Assembly (NCBI GenBank): GCA_015061775.1
Contig: SUVY01000007.1
Location: forward strand, 1 to 64,000
DNA length: 64,000 bases
Origin: Lentisphaerota bacterium
GTDB lineage: Bacteria > Verrucomicrobiota > Lentisphaeria > Victivallales > Victivallaceae
Reading direction: 5' to 3'
The notes under the pieces were generated by a model. The model worked only from the letters and a program-made list of their open reading frames with translations. It was not told the DNA's origin and ran no database searches. How positions within the stretch are numbered: position 1 is the stretch's first letter; every line of letters begins with the position of its first letter. Shown here one piece after another: positions 42,719 through 50,606 of this stretch. Both the position numbers and the translations under genes were made by a program.

Positions 42719-43878
42719 TCTTTAACAGTTCCTGCCAGAGCAAAGTTCACGAGGAATTTTATTCCGTTTGCGAGCATCTCATCAGGAGCATCCAGTCTGG
42801 GGTTGTGCAGATCAGGAGCATCAACTCCTGTTCCTATGCGCAGGTAAACTCCCGGAGCGCGGTGGAGGAAATAGGCGAAATCCTCAGAGCTCATCGCAGA
42901 ATTGGGTTCCCACTCAAGCGGAATATTTGCGTTTTCAATGACTTGTGCTGCCATATCAACGGCGTTGTCATCATTTACAGTCGCGGGATAGCGTCCTGAA
43001 ATGTTGACATCAACTTCGACTCTGTGGAGTTTTGCTACACACTGACAGATATCCCGGAGTGATTCGATCAGCTTTTCAGCGGTGTCGTCGGTGAGTGCGC
43101 GGATGGTTCCGGAGAAGGAAGCTTCTTCTGATATGATGTTGGGAAGCGTTCCTCCGGATACGGTTGCCACGCTTATTACGCCTGACTCAAAGGGAGTTAT
43201 TCTGTTTTGAACCGCTCCCTGCAGTTCGACGATCGCGCTTGCCAGAGCTGTAATGGGGTTTCTTGCCAGATCAGGACGGCTTCCGTGTCCACCAAGGCCA
43301 TTGAATTTCACGATGAAGTGTGCGCTTGCCGCAGAGACAGTTCCTTTGCGTATGACCAGCGTTCCCACCGGGTACTTGGGGACTATATGCAGAGCAGCGA
43401 CATAGTCCGGAGCAGGGGTATTGATAGCTCCCGCCGCGATGAGGTCTTTTGCCATTGAGACGTTTTCTTCACCCGGCTGAAAGACAAAGCGTACTGAACC
43501 TGAGAGTTTATCCTGCAGTCTGCTGAGGACTTTTGCCGCTCCGCAGAGCATCGCCATGTGGGCGTCATGTCCGCAGGAGTGGGCAAAACCGGGATGTTCC
43601 GAAGAGTATTCGGCTCCGCTTTGCTCAGCAAGCTCCAGCGCGTCGATGTCAGCTCTCAATGTGACATTTTTTCCCGGAGTTCTGCCGTAAAGCATGGATA
43701 CCGTGTCAGTTTCAAGGAACGGTGATGCTGTTTCGAGATGTGGAACTCCTGAAAGAAATTTCCGGATCTCAGCACAGGTTTTGAATTCCTTTCCGGCGAT
43801 TTCCGGAATGGAGTGCAGTTTGTGCCTGAGGGCAATTATTTCAGGAGTTATCTCCTTGATTATATCGTCTGTTTGCAT
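42715..43878 (-). CDS. M20 family metallo-amidohydrolase (N-acyl-amino acid hydrolase type)
   Basis: 387 residues, the size of hippurate/IAA-amino acid hydrolase-like members. FAHSCGHDAHMAMLCGAAKV is the metal-binding motif, and QPGEENVSMAKDLIAAGA a second metal region. IVKFNGLGGHGSRPDLA is in the dimerisation domain, and AMSSEDFAYFLHRAPGVYLRIG the third. It removes acyl groups from N-acyl amino acids or peptides in the cytoplasm. Its presence between pyrC (two bases away) and hemW (overlap) is odd. A role in carbamoyl or peptide salvage is possible but not supported by any particular residue. Confidence 0.9.
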   Translation of the reverse strand: MQTDDIIKEITPEIIALRHKLHSIPEIAGKEFKTCAEIRKFLSGVPHLETASPFLETDTVSMLYGRTPGKNVTLRADIDALELAEQSGAEYSSEHPGFAHSCGHDAHMAMLCGAAKVLSRLQDKLSGSVRFVFQPGEENVSMAKDLIAAGAINTPAPDYVAALHIVPKYPVGTLVIRKGTVSAASAHFIVKFNGLGGHGSRPDLARNPITALASAIVELQGAVQNRITPFESGVISVATVSGGTLPNIISEEASFSGTIRALTDDTAEKLIESLRDICQCVAKLHRVEVDVNISGRYPATVNDDNAVDMAAQVIENANIPLEWEPNSAMSSEDFAYFLHRAPGVYLRIGTGVDAPDLHNPRLDAPDEMLANGIKFLVNFALAGTVKE

Positions 43879-43880
43879 TT

Positions 43881-45149
43881 TCAGAGCTGATATACCAGTT
43901 TGCCGTCCACGTAGGTACGCTCGATGCGTCCTGCGACGCTCATTCCGTCGAACGGAGTGTTGCGGGCCTTGGATTTGAAGAGGTTTTTGTCGATGACATA
44001 CTCTGCTGCCGGATCGAAGATCACAAGATCAGCGGGATTTCCTTCCGCGAGATTGAAGTTTTCGATACCCATGACTTCTGCGGGACCTTTGGTGAGTTTC
44101 TCGATGAGTTTGGGCAGAGAGATGACGCCTTTTTTCACGAGTTCGGTGTAGCAGAGAGAAAATGCCGTCTCCAAACCGATGATGCCGAATGGAGCAAAGT
44201 TGAATTCAACCATCTTCGCGGTAGTGGTGTGAGGAGCATGGTCAGTTGCAATGACCGTGATCGAGTCATCAGCAATACCTTCGATAAGAGCGATGCGGTC
44301 CTCTTCGCTGCGGAGCGGAGGATTCATCTTGTAGTTGGTGTCAAAACTCTTGATCTTTTCATCGGTGAGAGTGATGTGGTGCGGAGTAGCTTCTCCGGTG
44401 ACCTTGATTCCGCGTTTTCTTGCCTGACGGATGAGATCGACACTCTCTTTTACGGAGATATGCTGCATGTGGATCTTCCAATCGACCATCCTTGAGAGGA
44501 TGATATTGCGGGCGACGATCAGCTCTTCCGAGGCTCCGGAAATACCGTTGAATCCGAGGAGCACCGACCATTTGCCTTCGTTCATCACTCCGCCGGCGGC
44601 GAGGGTGGTCTCTTCACAATGGTCGAGAATGGGCAGATTGAAGCTCTTGGCATACTCGACGATATGGCGCATGAGGTCGTGATCCTGGACGCATTTTCCG
44701 TCATCGCTCAATGCGGCGACGCCCGCGCTCTTGAGAGAGCCGATGGGAGCCATCTCCTTGCCTTCGCTGTTGACGGTCATGCATCCGCATGGAAGGACTT
44801 TGACGACAGCCTGCTGCTCAGAAGTGCGGCGCAGCAGTTCGATAGCTCCGACCGTATCCGCGGCGGGTTTGGTGTTGGGCATGGCGACGATGGAGGTGAA
44901 ACCTCCGGCGGCGGCAGCCATGGTTCCGGTCTGGATGGTTTCGGCGTTGGTGTTTCCGGGCTGACGCAGATGGACGTGGACGTCAAGGAAACCGTGAGTC
45001 AGGACTTTGCCTGAGAGATCGATGACTTCGGGGTTTGAGAGTTTTCCGCAATCGGTGATGACTCCGTTGGAAACTCCGAGATCGCCTACTGTATCTATGC
45101 TGCGCTCAGGATCGATGATCCTGGCATTTTTAAAAAGAATATCGCTCAT
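43881..45149 (-). CDS. pyrC: Dihydroorotase (class I)
   Basis: 422 residues from ATG at 45149, which overlaps the pyrB stop as ATGA; the ORF track begins four codons earlier. GFLDVHVHLRQPGNTNAETI carries the first metal pair. VAMPNTKPAADTVGAIELL and DHCEETTLAAGG (metal His) follow, then VTGEATPHHITLTDE and VIATDHAPHTTT (catalytic Asp). This is the longer class I form that often complexes with aspartate carbamoyltransferase. It cyclises carbamoyl aspartate to dihydroorotate. It follows pyrR and pyrB in one operon. Confidence 0.95.
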   Translation of the reverse strand: MSDILFKNARIIDPERSIDTVGDLGVSNGVITDCGKLSNPEVIDLSGKVLTHGFLDVHVHLRQPGNTNAETIQTGTMAAAAGGFTSIVAMPNTKPAADTVGAIELLRRTSEQQAVVKVLPCGCMTVNSEGKEMAPIGSLKSAGVAALSDDGKCVQDHDLMRHIVEYAKSFNLPILDHCEETTLAAGGVMNEGKWSVLLGFNGISGASEELIVARNIILSRMVDWKIHMQHISVKESVDLIRQARKRGIKVTGEATPHHITLTDEKIKSFDTNYKMNPPLRSEEDRIALIEGIADDSITVIATDHAPHTTTAKMVEFNFAPFGIIGLETAFSLCYTELVKKGVISLPKLIEKLTKGPAEVMGIENFNLAEGNPADLVIFDPAAEYVIDKNLFKSKARNTPFDGMSVAGRIERTYVDGKLVYQL

Positions 45150-46072
45150 TTCTGCACACATCCTGACACTAAATAGAGAACTGCCATGCGAACGGCAAGT
45201 CCGTTGGTTACCTGTTCGAGAATCACTGAATTGGGACCGTCGGCGACTGCTCCGGAGAGCTCAACGTCGCGGTTGATGGGACCGGGGTGCATGATAAGCA
45301 CATCGGGTTTGAGGAATTTCATGGACTCCTCGCGGATACCGAAAAATCTTGAGTATTCTCCGGTGCTGGGGAAGAAGCTTGCGTTCTGTCGCTCATGCTG
45401 GATACGGAGCAGATTGATGACATCGGCATCGGCGACAGCCTCTTTGAGGTCGTGACAGACTTTGACTCCGATGCTTTCAAACTCTTTGGGAACGAGTGTG
45501 GAGGGACCTGCAACGGTGACCTCAGCTCCAAGTTTGAGCAGTCCCCAGATGTTGCTGCGGGCGACGCGGCTGTGGAGGATATCTCCGATGATGGCTACTT
45601 TGAGACCGGCGATACGGCCCTTTTTCTCTCTGATGGTGAAGAGGTCGAGCAGAGCCTGAGTCGGATGGGCATGGGCACCGTCTCCGGCATTGACGACTCC
45701 GCACTTGAGGTGTTTTGCGATGAAGCTCTGGGCTCCGGGAACCGAGTGGCGCATGACCACAAGATCGACCTGCAATGCTTCGATGTTGCGGACGGTGTCG
45801 AGCAGAGTCTCGCCTTTGAGCAGACTGCTTGCCTGAGCCTGCATATTGACGATATCTGCACTGAGACGCTGTTCAGCGAGCTCGAATGATACACGGGTGC
45901 GGGTGCTGGGTTCAACGAAGAAGTTGACGACGGTCTTTCCGCGCAGGGCGGGAACTTTTTTGACGCTTCGCTCTGATACCTTCTTGAATTCAGCAGCGGT
46001 ATCGAGTATGTATTCGATCTCTTCGCCGCTCAAATCATAAAGGGTGAGCAGGTCTTTGCGGGTCCATTTCAT
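45146..46072 (-). CDS. pyrB: Aspartate carbamoyltransferase catalytic subunit
   Basis: 308 residues, the size of the catalytic chain. VNFFVEPSTRTRVSFELAEQ holds the carbamoyl phosphate motif S-T-R-T-R. VVMRHSVPGAQSF and GDGAHAHPTQALLDLFTI match the second phosphate and active-site segments. IMHPGPINRDVELSGAVAD binds aspartate. No pyrI regulatory subunit gene is next to it, so control probably comes from PyrR instead. The stop overlaps pyrC by four bases. Confidence 0.96.
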   Translation of the reverse strand: MKWTRKDLLTLYDLSGEEIEYILDTAAEFKKVSERSVKKVPALRGKTVVNFFVEPSTRTRVSFELAEQRLSADIVNMQAQASSLLKGETLLDTVRNIEALQVDLVVMRHSVPGAQSFIAKHLKCGVVNAGDGAHAHPTQALLDLFTIREKKGRIAGLKVAIIGDILHSRVARSNIWGLLKLGAEVTVAGPSTLVPKEFESIGVKVCHDLKEAVADADVINLLRIQHERQNASFFPSTGEYSRFFGIREESMKFLKPDVLIMHPGPINRDVELSGAVADGPNSVILEQVTNGLAVRMAVLYLVSGCVQK

Positions 46073-46102
46073 ATTTTCAAATCCTTGCTTGAAGAAAAAA
46101 GT

Positions 46103-46639
46103 TTACGAATTCCATTCTCTGCAGAAAATTCCTGGTTCGTTGTCGAAGCTGACGACGATTTTGTTTTCGGCAGGGATATCGATATCAAATCCGGTGACAT
46201 CGGCATGGATGGGGAACTCAGGATTTCCGCGATCGACAAGGACAGCGAGACGGATGACTTTGGGCCTTCCGTAATCGGTTATGGCGTCGAGAGCGGCGCG
46301 GATGGTTCTGCCTGAAGAGAGGACGTCATCGACCAGAATGAGTATCTTGTCGTTGACATCGAACGGAATATCCGTTTCGCGTATCAGCGGAAGACGTTTG
46401 CGGTTGCTGATATCGTCGCGGTACATGGATATATCGAGTTTTGCGAGGGCAGGGGAGTAACCTGTTTCGCGTTCGATGATCTCTTTGAGTTTTTCTGCGA
46501 GCGGAACACCCATCTGCTGGATTCCGACAAAGGCGTAATCCTGTTCGAGTGCGCTGTAACGGCGGTGGATGTCGAGTGCCATCCTTTTGATTTCCGGCAA
46601 CATCTTTTCAGCCGGAACAAGCTCTTTTTGACTGGTCAT
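46103..46639 (-). CDS. pyrR: PyrR pyrimidine operon regulator/uracil phosphoribosyltransferase
   Basis: 178 residues, the normal length. ILILVDDVLSSGRTIRAALD is the PRPP-binding loop, and DYAFVGIQQMGVPLAEKLK and LDISMYRDDI match the nucleotide and RNA-contact segments. PyrR senses UMP and attenuates the pyr operon by binding its leader RNA; some also make UMP from uracil. It is the first gene of pyrR-pyrB-pyrC-M20-hemW-truA. The leader from the promoter at 46679-46708 is only about 30 bases, with no clear long attenuator, so classical attenuation is not obvious here. Confidence 0.93.
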   Translation of the reverse strand: MTSQKELVPAEKMLPEIKRMALDIHRRYSALEQDYAFVGIQQMGVPLAEKLKEIIERETGYSPALAKLDISMYRDDISNRKRLPLIRETDIPFDVNDKILILVDDVLSSGRTIRAALDAITDYGRPKVIRLAVLVDRGNPEFPIHADVTGFDIDIPAENKIVVSFDNEPGIFCREWNS

Positions 46640-46678
46640 CTGAGTGTACTCCGAAAATTGATACTGTTCCGGAGGAAT

Positions 46679-46708
46679 AATATATCATCAAACCGTTGTC
46701 TGTGTCAA
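46679..46708 (-). promoter_or_regulatory. Promoter of pyr operon
   Basis: On the minus strand TTGACA (46708-46703), an 18-base spacer, and TATATT (46684-46679), about 40 bases before pyrR. It lies back to back with the mannosidase promoter. Confidence 0.55.
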
Positions 46709-46760
46709 GTGAGAAGTGCATTTTTATTGATATATTTTTTATTATAAGTGGGGCAACTGT

Positions 46761-46788
46761 TTGAAAAAAGCAAATATAATGTTATATT
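46761..46788 (+). promoter_or_regulatory. Promoter of alpha-mannosidase gene
   Basis: TTGAAA, 16-base spacer, TATATT, about 30 bases before the ATG. It is the same -35/-10 pair as upstream of parE and the AraC gene. Confidence 0.6.
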
Positions 46789-46818
46789 TACCCAAAACAA
46801 CAAACGGAGAAAGCTATC

Positions 46819-49542
46819 ATGAAATTTTATTACTTCAATTCAACCCACTGGGATCGTGAATGGTACCAGCCGTTTCAGGAGTTCCGCAAGTATCTTGTGG
46901 ACACAACTGCGGAGATGCTGGATATTTTCAAAAACGTTCCTGAGTTTGAAAAATTCACCTTTGACGGACAGACTATTGTGCTTGAAGATGTGACTGAGAT
47001 ACATCCTGAGTGGAGGAACGAGTTGGTGAAACTTGTTTCCGACGGCAAACTCAATGTCGGCCCGTGGTATGTCATGCCGGATGAATTTCTCTGTTCAGGA
47101 GAGGCTATGATGCGCAACTTCTCAGTCGGACACCAGGTCGCTGACGAGTTCGGAGGAAAAGTCTGGAAATCCGGCTATATCTGCGATATCTTCGGTCACA
47201 TTGCCCAGATGCCGCAGATCATGGCTGGCTTCGGTCTCAAGGGCGCGGTCGTGTGGAGAGGTTTCCCGGATGACAAAGGAGGCAAAGGCATCTGGGAGTC
47301 TCCGGACGGAACCCGCATCCCCGCTCTGCGTCTGCACCCCTTCTGCGGATACGGCAAGTTCAGTCTTGAAGTTCGCGGCTGGTGGAATGAAAAACTTGAT
47401 GAAAAATCAATGAAAGAGCGTCTTTCCAAATGGATAGAAGAGAACCGTTATTTCTTCGGAGACACTTTTGTTCTCAGCGATGCTCTCGATCATGCGGTTC
47501 CGTCGGCAGACACTCCGAAGCTGCTCAAATGGGTGAAGGAGCTTTATCCTGACGCCGAGGTCGTACACAGCGACTTCCTTGATTTCTTTGCCGAAGAGTT
47601 TGAAAACAGCGCGGAGCTTCCGGTTTTTGCCGGAGAGCAGATATATACCGCGAGCGGCAATCAGAACAACGGCTATCAGATACCCTATACTTTGAGTTCC
47701 CGTTACGATGTCAAACGCGCCAACGACCTCTGTCAGAACACGCTTGAACTGCTCATCGAGCCTGAGCTCGCCCGCCGCGCTGCCGACGGAGACACCAAAA
47801 GTCTGCCGTTCCTGCGTTGTCTCTGGAAAACTCTGCTCAAAAACCATCCGCACGATTCGATATGCGGCTGCTCTATCGACACCGTGCACCGTCAGGTGCT
47901 GGGGCGTTTCGAGGAAGTTCAGCAGCTTGCTTCCCGCATGGAGGAAGAGTTCCGTTTCATCGAACGCAAGCGCATTTCAGGCAAGACCATTGCCGAAGAG
48001 CTCAAAGGTTCGGACGGAATAGATAAATCCGACAAAGAGATCGCTGAAGACGGTAATTACACTCTGCGTCTCTACAATCCGCTTCCGTATGCAATGGATG
48101 GAGTCCGTGAGCTGACGATAGCGTTTCCGGCGATCACCCCCTATGTGTCGCGTCCTGAGGGAATGTTTATCAAAGATACCATTAACGCCTTCCGGCTGTT
48201 CGATGCCGACGGAGCTGAATTGCCTTATGTGATAAAAGCGCTCAAGCGCAATCAGGTGCGTCCATTCTGCCGTCAGGATGTCAGAAGATACGATGTCTAT
48301 ACCGTGGCGGCGAAGTGCCGTCTTGCTCCGTCATCGTGGACGAGCATTTCCATAAAGCCCTCAAAGTTTCAGGTGCGCAACTGGGGAAGTCTCGTTACCG
48401 GAGTCCGCTCAGCCGAAAATGGTATCATCAAACTTGAGATATCCAATGATGGAACATTCAGCGTGACTGATCTGCGTTCCGGAAGAGTTTACTCCAACCA
48501 GAACGAATACCTTATCGACCGCGATTGCGGAGACGGCTGGTATTTTGTCTCTCCGGCGGTCAACCCGACCGTTTGCGGAACCAATGACGTGACAGTCAGA
48601 CTTCTGCATAATATGAGCGATTACGCTGAGTTTGAAGTCATCAAGCGCTACCGGGTGGCAAAAGAGCTGGTCTGGAAAGGCAGCATAAACGAGTCATACG
48701 TCGGAGCTTTTGAGAGCGAAGAATATACCACGCTTGAAATAAAAAGTTATATCTCTCTTTCTTCATCAAGCGACAGCGTGAATGTCAGAACCGTGGTGGA
48801 TAATACCCTCTGCGACGCGAGAGTGCGTTTGAGAGTGCCGACCGGCATCGCGGGAAAATATTTCACAAGTCAGGTGGCGGCGATCCTTGAAAACAATATG
48901 GGTCGTCCGCATGGAGACGCTTCGATAAACATCGATGAGCCTGAGGTCATCGAACGCAACTTCGACGGAATTGCCGGAAAACGCGATGAAAAGGGCGGAA
49001 TCGCCTTTATCTCCAAAGCTGGCTTGCATGAGGTCGCCGGAATTCCGTACAGCAGCGATGAGGCACTTGCGGTCACTCTGTGGAGAAGTTTCCGCCGAAC
49101 CGTTATGACCAACGGAGAAATCGACGGACAGCTTTTGAAACGCCTTGAATTCAATTATTCGTTGAAGTGTTTTGATGCCGGCGTCTCTTACTCCGATATG
49201 GTGCGCGATATGCAGAAAATGCGAGCCGATGTTCCCAGCGATATCATAAAGAGCTGTGCGGTAAAGGAAAAGGATGCCGCTCCGTTCTTCGAGGTCAGCG
49301 GAGATCTGCTGCTCTCAGCCTGCAAGCCTGCCTGGAACGCGGAAGAAAACACCATTATCCTGCGTCTTGTGAACTACTCAGACGTTGAGGTCTCTTCAGA
49401 GGTCAAGTTTGACAGAAATATCCGCTCCGTGATGCTCTGCCGTCTCGATGAGAGCGAGATATCGGATGTCGAATTTTCCGCAAACACCTTCAAGGCAACC
49501 GCCGGCAAATGGGCGTACGTCACGTATAAGATAGCGTTCTAA
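46819..49542 (+). CDS. GH38 alpha-mannosidase
   Basis: 907 residues, the usual size for bacterial GH38. The N-terminal metal site is H10 and D12 (FNSTHWDREWYQPF), D123 in SGYICDIFGHIAQMPQI (also the nucleophile), with HPHDSICGCSIDTVHRQV supplying a further metal His. The rest is a large beta-sandwich region typical of the family. No signal peptide is present, so it is probably cytoplasmic and trims mannose from imported oligosaccharides, perhaps high-mannose or mucin-type glycans. GGAG lies about 11 bases upstream of ATG. It is monocistronic, with its own promoter and a terminator after the stop. Confidence 0.93.
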   Translation: MKFYYFNSTHWDREWYQPFQEFRKYLVDTTAEMLDIFKNVPEFEKFTFDGQTIVLEDVTEIHPEWRNELVKLVSDGKLNVGPWYVMPDEFLCSGEAMMRNFSVGHQVADEFGGKVWKSGYICDIFGHIAQMPQIMAGFGLKGAVVWRGFPDDKGGKGIWESPDGTRIPALRLHPFCGYGKFSLEVRGWWNEKLDEKSMKERLSKWIEENRYFFGDTFVLSDALDHAVPSADTPKLLKWVKELYPDAEVVHSDFLDFFAEEFENSAELPVFAGEQIYTASGNQNNGYQIPYTLSSRYDVKRANDLCQNTLELLIEPELARRAADGDTKSLPFLRCLWKTLLKNHPHDSICGCSIDTVHRQVLGRFEEVQQLASRMEEEFRFIERKRISGKTIAEELKGSDGIDKSDKEIAEDGNYTLRLYNPLPYAMDGVRELTIAFPAITPYVSRPEGMFIKDTINAFRLFDADGAELPYVIKALKRNQVRPFCRQDVRRYDVYTVAAKCRLAPSSWTSISIKPSKFQVRNWGSLVTGVRSAENGIIKLEISNDGTFSVTDLRSGRVYSNQNEYLIDRDCGDGWYFVSPAVNPTVCGTNDVTVRLLHNMSDYAEFEVIKRYRVAKELVWKGSINESYVGAFESEEYTTLEIKSYISLSSSSDSVNVRTVVDNTLCDARVRLRVPTGIAGKYFTSQVAAILENNMGRPHGDASINIDEPEVIERNFDGIAGKRDEKGGIAFISKAGLHEVAGIPYSSDEALAVTLWRSFRRTVMTNGEIDGQLLKRLEFNYSLKCFDAGVSYSDMVRDMQKMRADVPSDIIKSCAVKEKDAAPFFEVSGDLLLSACKPAWNAEENTIILRLVNYSDVEVSSEVKFDRNIRSVMLCRLDESEISDVEFSANTFKATAGKWAYVTYKIAF

Positions 49543-49562
49543 CGCAATAAAACTCAAAAAGC

Positions 49563-49601
49563 AAAACGGTACCGCGTCCATAAACCGCAGTACCGTTTTT
49601 T
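49563..49601. terminator. Bidirectional terminator between mannosidase and pseudopilin genes
   Basis: AAAACGGTAC at 49563-49572 pairs with GTACCGTTTT at 49590-49599. T-runs follow on the plus strand, with four T residues on the minus strand, so it serves both convergent genes. Confidence 0.8.
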
Positions 49602-49621
49602 GTTTGCTTTGAATTCCGGTG

Positions 49622-50464
49622 TCAGAACGTTGAGTCCGGAGTCTCTCCGATGGCAGATGAGAAATATTTTTTGCCTTTGATGAAATTGTAATTGGAGGTT
49701 TGGATAAACTCTCCCGGAGTGATGAGCGCAGCGTGACCATCAAGGAAGAGGGTACTGTTGCGTCCGTTATGCCTGAAGTTCGGGTAGCTGTTTCCTCCCC
49801 AGTAACACTTCCAGCTGGGAGTCTGAGGACGTCCTGCTTCGAGAATCATCTTGAATGCAGAGGGGCGTTTTACTGTTCCCGGAGGAATATGGCAGCCGAG
49901 GGTCGCGGTCGGGTGCATTTTGTATAAATCACGGTTGGTGTCAGAAGGAGTACCCGGAATCCAGGAGTAAAGTCCGAAAGAAGCGTAAGTGCTGTCCTTG
50001 GGGTTGCCTCCGCGTCTCTTGATCTCTTTTATTGTTGCGTATCCGCCGACAGACGGGCAGTAGAACATATCGGTTTTGGTAAGATAATTTCCGCAGAGCC
50101 TGAGAGTGATCTCACGGGATGCTGTGTTTCCGCCGATCTCCTGAACCAATTTTCTGCTGATCAGCATGGAATACGGAAGTCCGTAAACATCACTCTGCGG
50201 TATATCTGTGTTGGGGTACCAGATGACTACGGTATCCCGGTTGTTTGCGGCATATTGTGCCATACCGAGACCGATCTCTTTCATGTTATTGACACAGGTT
50301 GCAGACTTTGCTCTGTCTCTCGCACTTGAAAGCGCAGGCATCAGTATTGCGGCAAGGATAGCGATGATGGCGATCACGACAAGCAGTTCGATAAGCGTAA
50401 AACTCCGGAGTTTTATCTGCTCACCTTGAGCAGATAAATAACGTTTCCCAGCAGATGATTTCAT
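49622..50464 (-). CDS. Pseudopilin-like protein (prepilin N-terminal methylation domain)
   Basis: 280 residues. After a basic leader comes [20 protein letters not shown], the prepilin cleavage/methylation signal. [19 protein letters not shown] closely matches the protein at 9560-10423, so the two are recent paralogues in this part. The C-terminal [16 protein letters not shown] holds the H-X9-DG motif. It has a TTGCGG/TATAAT promoter like that of the paralogue, an AGAGGA site before ATG and a terminator, so it stands alone. Role presumably in a type II/pilus-like surface system, which this window does not encode. Confidence 0.9.
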   Translation of the reverse strand: MKSSAGKRYLSAQGEQIKLRSFTLIELLVVIAIIAILAAILMPALSSARDRAKSATCVNNMKEIGLGMAQYAANNRDTVVIWYPNTDIPQSDVYGLPYSMLISRKLVQEIGGNTASREITLRLCGNYLTKTDMFYCPSVGGYATIKEIKRRGGNPKDSTYASFGLYSWIPGTPSDTNRDLYKMHPTATLGCHIPPGTVKRPSAFKMILEAGRPQTPSWKCYWGGNSYPNFRHNGRNSTLFLDGHAALITPGEFIQTSNYNFIKGKKYFSSAIGETPDSTF

Positions 50465-50501
50465 AATATCCTCTCAAAGTTGTTGATGTAGGTTTACAGT
50501 A

Positions 50502-50529
50502 ATTATACGCATGAAAAACTTTACCGCAA
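50502..50529 (-). promoter_or_regulatory. Promoter of pseudopilin gene
   Basis: TTGCGG (50529-50524), 16-base spacer, TATAAT (50507-50502) on the minus strand, about 38 bases before the ATG. It matches the pair upstream of the pseudopilin gene at 10423. Confidence 0.6.
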
Positions 50530-50551
50530 CCCCCGGCATGAAAAAAAACAG

Positions 50552-50586
50552 AAAAAAATCCCCTGCCGCGGTTTACGGCAGAGGAT
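50552..50586 (-). terminator. Rho-independent terminator after 1305-residue protein
   Basis: On the minus strand ATCCTCTGCCG pairs with CGGCAGGGGAT around a short loop and runs into TTTTTT. It lies about 20 bases past the stop codon of the large gene. Confidence 0.85.
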
Positions 50587-50606
50587 TTATGACGTTAGAC
50601 GGAATA

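Noticed and set aside
46639-46680. PyrR-binding attenuator before pyrR
   Set aside because: The leader is only about 30-40 bases and shows no terminator/antiterminator pair.
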